64,000 nucleotides of DNA from Kitasatospora sp. NBC_01246 (GTDB lineage: Bacteria; Actinomycetota; Actinomycetes; Streptomycetales; Streptomycetaceae): the NCBI RefSeq assembly GCF_036226505.1, contig NZ_CP108484.1, forward strand, positions 6,448,001 to 6,512,000, read 5' to 3'. The translations under genes and the position numbers were made by a program. This document shows positions 49,001 to 55,000 of this stretch, piece by piece. The notes under the pieces were generated by a model. The model saw nothing but the letters and a program-made list of their open reading frames with translations, had not been told where the DNA came from and ran no database searches. Each line of letters begins with the position of its first letter. The stretch's first letter is position 1.

Positions 49001-52000
49001 CTGACCGGGCGGCTGTCGCTGGCCGGACAACCGTGGCTGGCCGATCACGTGGTCGCCGGGCAGGTGGTCCTGCCGGGGACGGCGCTGGTCGAGATGGCCG
49101 TGCGGGCCGGAGACGAGACCGGGTGCGGGCGGGTCGAGGAACTGGTGATCGAGGCGCCGTTGGTGCTCCCGCCGCAGGGCGCGGTCCGGGTGCAGGTGAC
49201 GGTGGACGAGGCGGACGAGTCCGGCCGCCGTGCCGCGGCCGTCTACGCCCAGGCCGAGGACGCGGCGTTCGGGGAGGAGTGGACCCGTCATGCGTCGGGC
49301 ACGCTGACGCCGGTCGCGCCGGAGGCGGGGGAGGCGCTGACCGAGTGGCCACCGGCGGGTGCCGAGGCGGTGGACCTCGAAGGCTTCTACCCGGCCCTGG
49401 TCGACAGCGGTCTCGCCTACGGTCCGGTGTTCCAGGGGATACGCGCGGCGTGGCGGCGTGGCGAGGAGCTGTTCGCCGAGGTCGCGCTGCCGGACGGTGT
49501 CAGCGCGTCCGGGTTCGGGCTGCACCCCGCTCTGCTGGACGCCTCCCTCCACGTGATCGTGGGCACGGGCGAGCGCCTGGCGCGGCCGGAAGTGCCGTTC
49601 GCCTGGGGCGATGTGGTGGTGCATGCTGCGGATGCGGTGGCTGCCCGGGTGCGGGTCACGCCTTCGGGTGAGGGCGTGTCGCTGACCCTGGCCGATGCCA
49701 CGGGTGCGTTGATCGCGTCGGTGGGTTCGGTGGTCCTGCGCCCCTTCGCAGCGGTGGCGGCGCCGGCCCATGGTGACCTGTTCGGTGTGGAGTGGGTTCC
49801 GGTTGGTCCGCTCGGCGCCGCGACGGAGGGTGGTCGGTGGGCTGTCCTCGGGACGGCGGAGCTGGCGGGTGCGGAGTCGTTCCCGGATCTGGCGGCGCTG
49901 GTGGCGTCGGCGGAGGTCGTGCCCGAGGTGGTGGTGGTGCGGGTTGTGCCGGACGCCATGGACGAGGTCCCGGCTGCGGCCGGTCGCACAACCGCTGACG
50001 TGCTGGGTCTGGTGCAGGAGTGGCTGGCGGCGGAGTCCCTGGCCGGGTCCCGTTTGCTGGTGGTGACGGACCGAGCGGTGGACGCCGGTCCGGAGGCGCC
50101 GATGGACGTCGCGGCGGCTCCGGTGTGGGGTCTGGTCCGGGTGGCGCAGGCGGAGAACCCTGGCCGGATCGTTCTCGCCGATGTGGACGAGGTGTCCGCA
50201 GAGTGGTTGCGCGTGGGTGTGGCGTCGGGTGAGCCGCAGTTCGCGGTGCGGGCCGGCCAGGTGCGTGTACCCAGGCTGGCGCGGGTGCCGTCGACGCCTG
50301 CTCCCGTTGCCGGGGGTCGTCCGGGCACGGTGCTGATCACCGGTGCATCGGGTGTGTTGGGTGGTCTGGTGGCCCGGCGTCTCGCGGAGAGCGGGCAGGC
50401 CGAGCACCTGGTCCTGCTGTCGCGTCGGGGCATCGAGGCCCCCGGAATGTCGGAGCTGGTCGCCGACCTGAAGGGCCTGGGTGTCGAGGTCACGGTCGCG
50501 GCCTGTGACGTGGCCGATCCCGAGGAACTCGCCGGCGCCCTGGCGGGTGTGCCGCTGACGGGTGTCGTCCACGCGGCCGGGATCGTCGACGACGGGCTCG
50601 TCGCCTCGCTGACCCCGGAGCGGGTGGCGGCGGTGATGCGGCCGAAGGTCGACGCGGCGTGGCACCTGCACGAGCTGACCCGCCACCTGGACCTCGACAT
50701 GTTCGTCCTGTTCTCCTCGGTGGCCGGTGTCTGGGGCAACCCGGGGCAGGCGAACTACGCGGCGGGGAACACGTTCCTGGACGCGCTGGCCGCCCACCGG
50801 CGGCACGAGGGCCTGGCCGCGGTGTCGCTGGCCTGGGGCCCGTGGGAGGACGGCATGGCCGGCGGTCTCACCGACGCCGACTGGCGCCGGCTGTCCCGCC
50901 AGGGGCTGAGGCCGCTGCCCGCGGCCGACGGGCTCGGCATGCTCGACGCGGCCGCCCGCGCCGCCGCGCCGCTCGTGGTGACGGCCAGGCTGGACCTGGC
51001 CGCCCTGCGGAACTCCGGCGAGGTGCCGCCGCTGCTGACCGGTCTGGTCCGCGCCGGGCACCAGGGCTCCCGCACCCGCCGCCCGGCTGGACGGGCCGCC
51101 GTCGGCGCCCAGAACGCGTTGGCCGCGCGGCTGGCCGGGCTGGGGCCGGACGAGCAGCGGGAGGTGGTGCGGGAGCTGGTGCTGTCGCAGGCCGCTCTGG
51201 TGCTGGGGATGGCCGGTCCGGCCGGCCTGGACGCCGAACGTTCCTTCCGGGACGTCGGTTTCGACTCGCTCACCGCCGTCGAACTGCGCAGCCGACTGAG
51301 CAATGTGACGGGCCTGCGGCTCTCGGCGACGATCGTGTTCGACTACCCGACACCGGCGGCCCTGGTCGGCCACCTGGTGGGCGAGCTGGTCGGTGGGGCC
51401 GATCCCGTGTCGGCGGGCTCCGCACGGTCCGTGGTCCGACGCGCGTCGGCCGAGGACGACCGCGTGGTGATCGTCGGGATGGCGTGCCGGTTCCCGGGCG
51501 GGGTGTCGTCGCCAGGTGAGTTCTGGGAGCTGCTGGAGTCGCGCGGGGACGCGATCGGCCCCTTCCCGACGGACCGCGGCTGGCCCGGCGACGTGGTCGA
51601 TCCGGATCCGGACGCGGTGGGCAAGAGCGTGTCCGGTGAGGGCGGGTTCCTCTACGACGCGGGGGAGTTCGACGCGGAGTTCTTCGGGATCAGTCCGCGT
51701 GAGGCGGTGGCGACGGATCCGCAGCAGCGGTTGTTGCTGGAGGCGTCGTGGGAGGCGTTGGAGGACGCGGGGATCGACCCGACGGGGCTGCGGGGCAGTG
51801 CGACGGGGGTGTTCTCGGGGCTCTTCTACCACGACTACCTGCCGTCGCACTTCGTGCCGGAGGAGGTCGAGGGGTATCTGGGGACGGGTGGCACGGGTTC
51901 GGTGGCCTCGGGGCGGGTGGCGTATGCGCTGGGGCTGGAAGGTCCGGCGGTGACGGTGGACACGGCGTGTTCGTCGTCGCTGGTGGCGCTGCACCTGGCC

Positions 52001-55000
52001 TGCCAGTCGCTGCGCTCGGGGGAGAGTTCGCTCGCGCTGGCCGGTGGTGTGACGGTGATGTCGACGCCCGGCACGTTCATCGACTTCTCGCGACAGCGCG
52101 GTCTTGCGGCCGACGGCCGGTGCAAGGCGTTCGCGGAGTCCGCGGACGGCACCGGCTGGGGCGAGGGCGTCGGCGTCCTGGTGGTGGAGCGCATGTCCGA
52201 CGCGCTGCGCAACGGGCACCGCATCCTGGCCGTCGTCGCCGGTACGGCGGTGAACCAGGACGGTGCGTCCAACGGTCTGACGGCGCCGAACGGGCCGTCC
52301 CAGCAGCGGGTGATCCGGGCCGCGCTGGCCAACGCCGGTCTGTCGGCGGCCGAGGTGGACGTGGTCGAGGGCCATGGCACCGGCACGCGGCTGGGTGACC
52401 CGATCGAGGCGCAGGCGTTGCTGGCGACCTACGGCCAGGACCGGCCGCAGGATCGGCCGCTGCTCCTGGGGTCCGTGAAGTCCAACATCGGTCACGCGCA
52501 AGCCGCCGCCGGTGCCGCGGGGATCATCAAGATGGTCGCCGCGATGCAGCACGGCGTGGTGCCGGCGACGCTGCACGCGGACGAGCCGTCCTCGCGGATC
52601 GACTGGGAGTCGGGCGCCGTCCGACTGGTGACCGAAGCGGTGCCGTGGCCGGATGCCGGGCACCCCCGGCGCGCGGGTGTTTCGTCCTTCGGGTTCTCCG
52701 GGACCAATGCGCACGTGATCATCGAGCAGGCGCCGGAGCAGGACACTTCGGGCTCCGGTTCCGGTGGTGTTGACCTGCCGGTGGTGCCGTGGTCCCTTTC
52801 GGCGCGGTCGGCGGAGGGTCTTGCCGGTCAGGCGGAGCGGCTGTCGGCGTTCGTTGAGTGTGCTGATGCTGATGTGCTGGACGTGGGTTGGTCGTTGGCG
52901 GTGTCGCGGGCGGCGTTGGAGCAGCGGGCGGTGGTCCTCGGTGCGGACCGCGAAGAGCTGCTGGCGGGTCTTGCGGCGTTGGCCGAGGGCCGTGAGGTCC
53001 CCGGTGTGGTGACCGGGTCCGTGGGTGGTGCGGGCAAGGTCGGGTTCGTGTTCACCGGCCAGGGTGCGCAGCGCGTTGGCATGGGGCAGGGGCTCTACCA
53101 GGCGTTCCCGGTGTTCGCCGACGCGTTCGACGCGGTGTGTGCGGGGCTGGCCGAGCACTTGGACGGTTCCCTCGCCGCCGTCATCCGGGGTGAGGGCCCG
53201 ATCGACGAGACGGGGTGGGCGCAGCCCGCACTGTTCGCGGTCGAGGTGGCGTTGTTCCGTCTGCTGGAGTCGTGGGGTGTGAGTCCGCAGGTGGTGGCCG
53301 GTCATTCGATCGGTGAGCTGGCGGCGGCGCATGTGGCCGGGGTGTGGTCGCTGGAGGACGCCTGTGCGGTGGTGGCCGCACGCGGTCGGCTGATGCAGCA
53401 ACTACCGTCCGGTGGTGCGATGGTGGCCGTCGAGGCGACCGAGGAGCAGGTTCTCGAAGCGATCGCGGGCCGTACCGGTGTCGGTATCGCCGCGGTGAAC
53501 GGCCCCAAGGCCGTGGTGATCTCGGGCGTCGAGGACGAAGTACTGCAGGCCGCGGCCCAGTTGGCTCAGGCGGGCGCGCGCACGAAGCGTCTCCAGGTCT
53601 CGCATGCGTTCCACTCGCCGCTGATGGAGCCGATGCTGGAGGAGTTTGCCCGCGTCGTCGCCGCCGTCAGCTACCGCGTGCCCAAGCTGGCGATGGTCTC
53701 CGCCCTGACCGGTCTCCCGGTGGCGGACGAGGTGACGGACCCGGCCTACTGGGTGAAGCATGTCCGCGAGGCGGTCCGCTTCCACGACGCCGCGCAGGCC
53801 CTGCGTGCGGCCGGTGTGCGGACGTTCGTGGAGATCGGGCCTGACGGTGTGCTGTCCGGCATGGGCCCGCAGACCCGCGCGGATGCCGAGGGCGAGCCCG
53901 AGGTCTGGCTCCCGCTGCTCCGTCGCGGCCGTGACGAGCCCCGCGCCTTGTTCACCGCGCTTGCGAAGCTCTTCGTGCGGGGCGTGCCGGTCGCCTGGGA
54001 GCAGGTCTACGCGGACACCGGTGCCCAGCAGGTCGACCTGCCCACCTACGCCTTCCAGCGTCAGCGCTACTGGCTGACCGCGACGGCGGGCAGCCGCGCC
54101 GAGGACCTCGGCCTGGAGAGCGCAGGGCACCCCCTGCTGGGCGCGGCGGTCACCCTGCCGTCGAGTGGGGGCGTGGTCCTGACCGGAAGGCTGTCATTGG
54201 CCGCACAGCCCTGGCTGGCCGACCACGTGGTGGCCGGGCAGGTCGTCGTCCCCGGCGCCGCGCTGGTCGAGATGGCCGTGCGCGCGGGCGACGAGGCCGG
54301 CTGCGCCCGGGTCGAGGAGCTGCTCATCGAGGCACCGCTGGTGCTGCCGCCGCAGGGCGGAGCGCGGGTGCAGGTGACGGTCGACGAGGCGGACGAGTCC
54401 GGCCGCCGCGTGGTGGCCCTCTACGCTCAGGCCGAGGAAGCGGCTCAGGAGGAGGAGTGGACCCGGCACGCCGCCGGCGTTCTCGCTCCGGCCGACACGT
54501 CTGCCGAAGTTCACGGCGATCTGGCGCAGTGGCCCCCGGCTGGTGCCGAGGCGGTGGATCTGGACGGGTTCTACCCGGGGCTCGCCGCCAGCGGCCTTGC
54601 CTACGGTCCGGTGTTCCAGGGGGTGCGTGCGGCGTGGCGGCGTGGCGAGGAGCTGTTCGCCGAGGTCGCGCTGCCGGACGGGGTGAGCGCCGCTGACTTC
54701 GGGCTGCACCCCGCTCTGCTGGACGCCTCCCTCCACGTGATCGTGGGCACGGGCGAGCGCCTGGCGCGGCCGGAAGTGCCGTTCGCCTGGGGCGATGTGG
54801 TGGTGTATGCCGCGGATGCGGTGGCTGCCCGGGTGCGGGTCACGCCTTCGGGTGAGGGCGTGTCGCTGACCCTGGCCGATGCCACGGGTGCGTTGATCGC
54901 GTCGGTGGGTTCGGTGGTCCTGCGGCCCTTCGCAGCGGTGGCGGCGCCGGCCCATGGTGACCTGTTCGGTGTGGAGTGGGTTCCGGCTGACCTGACCGGT

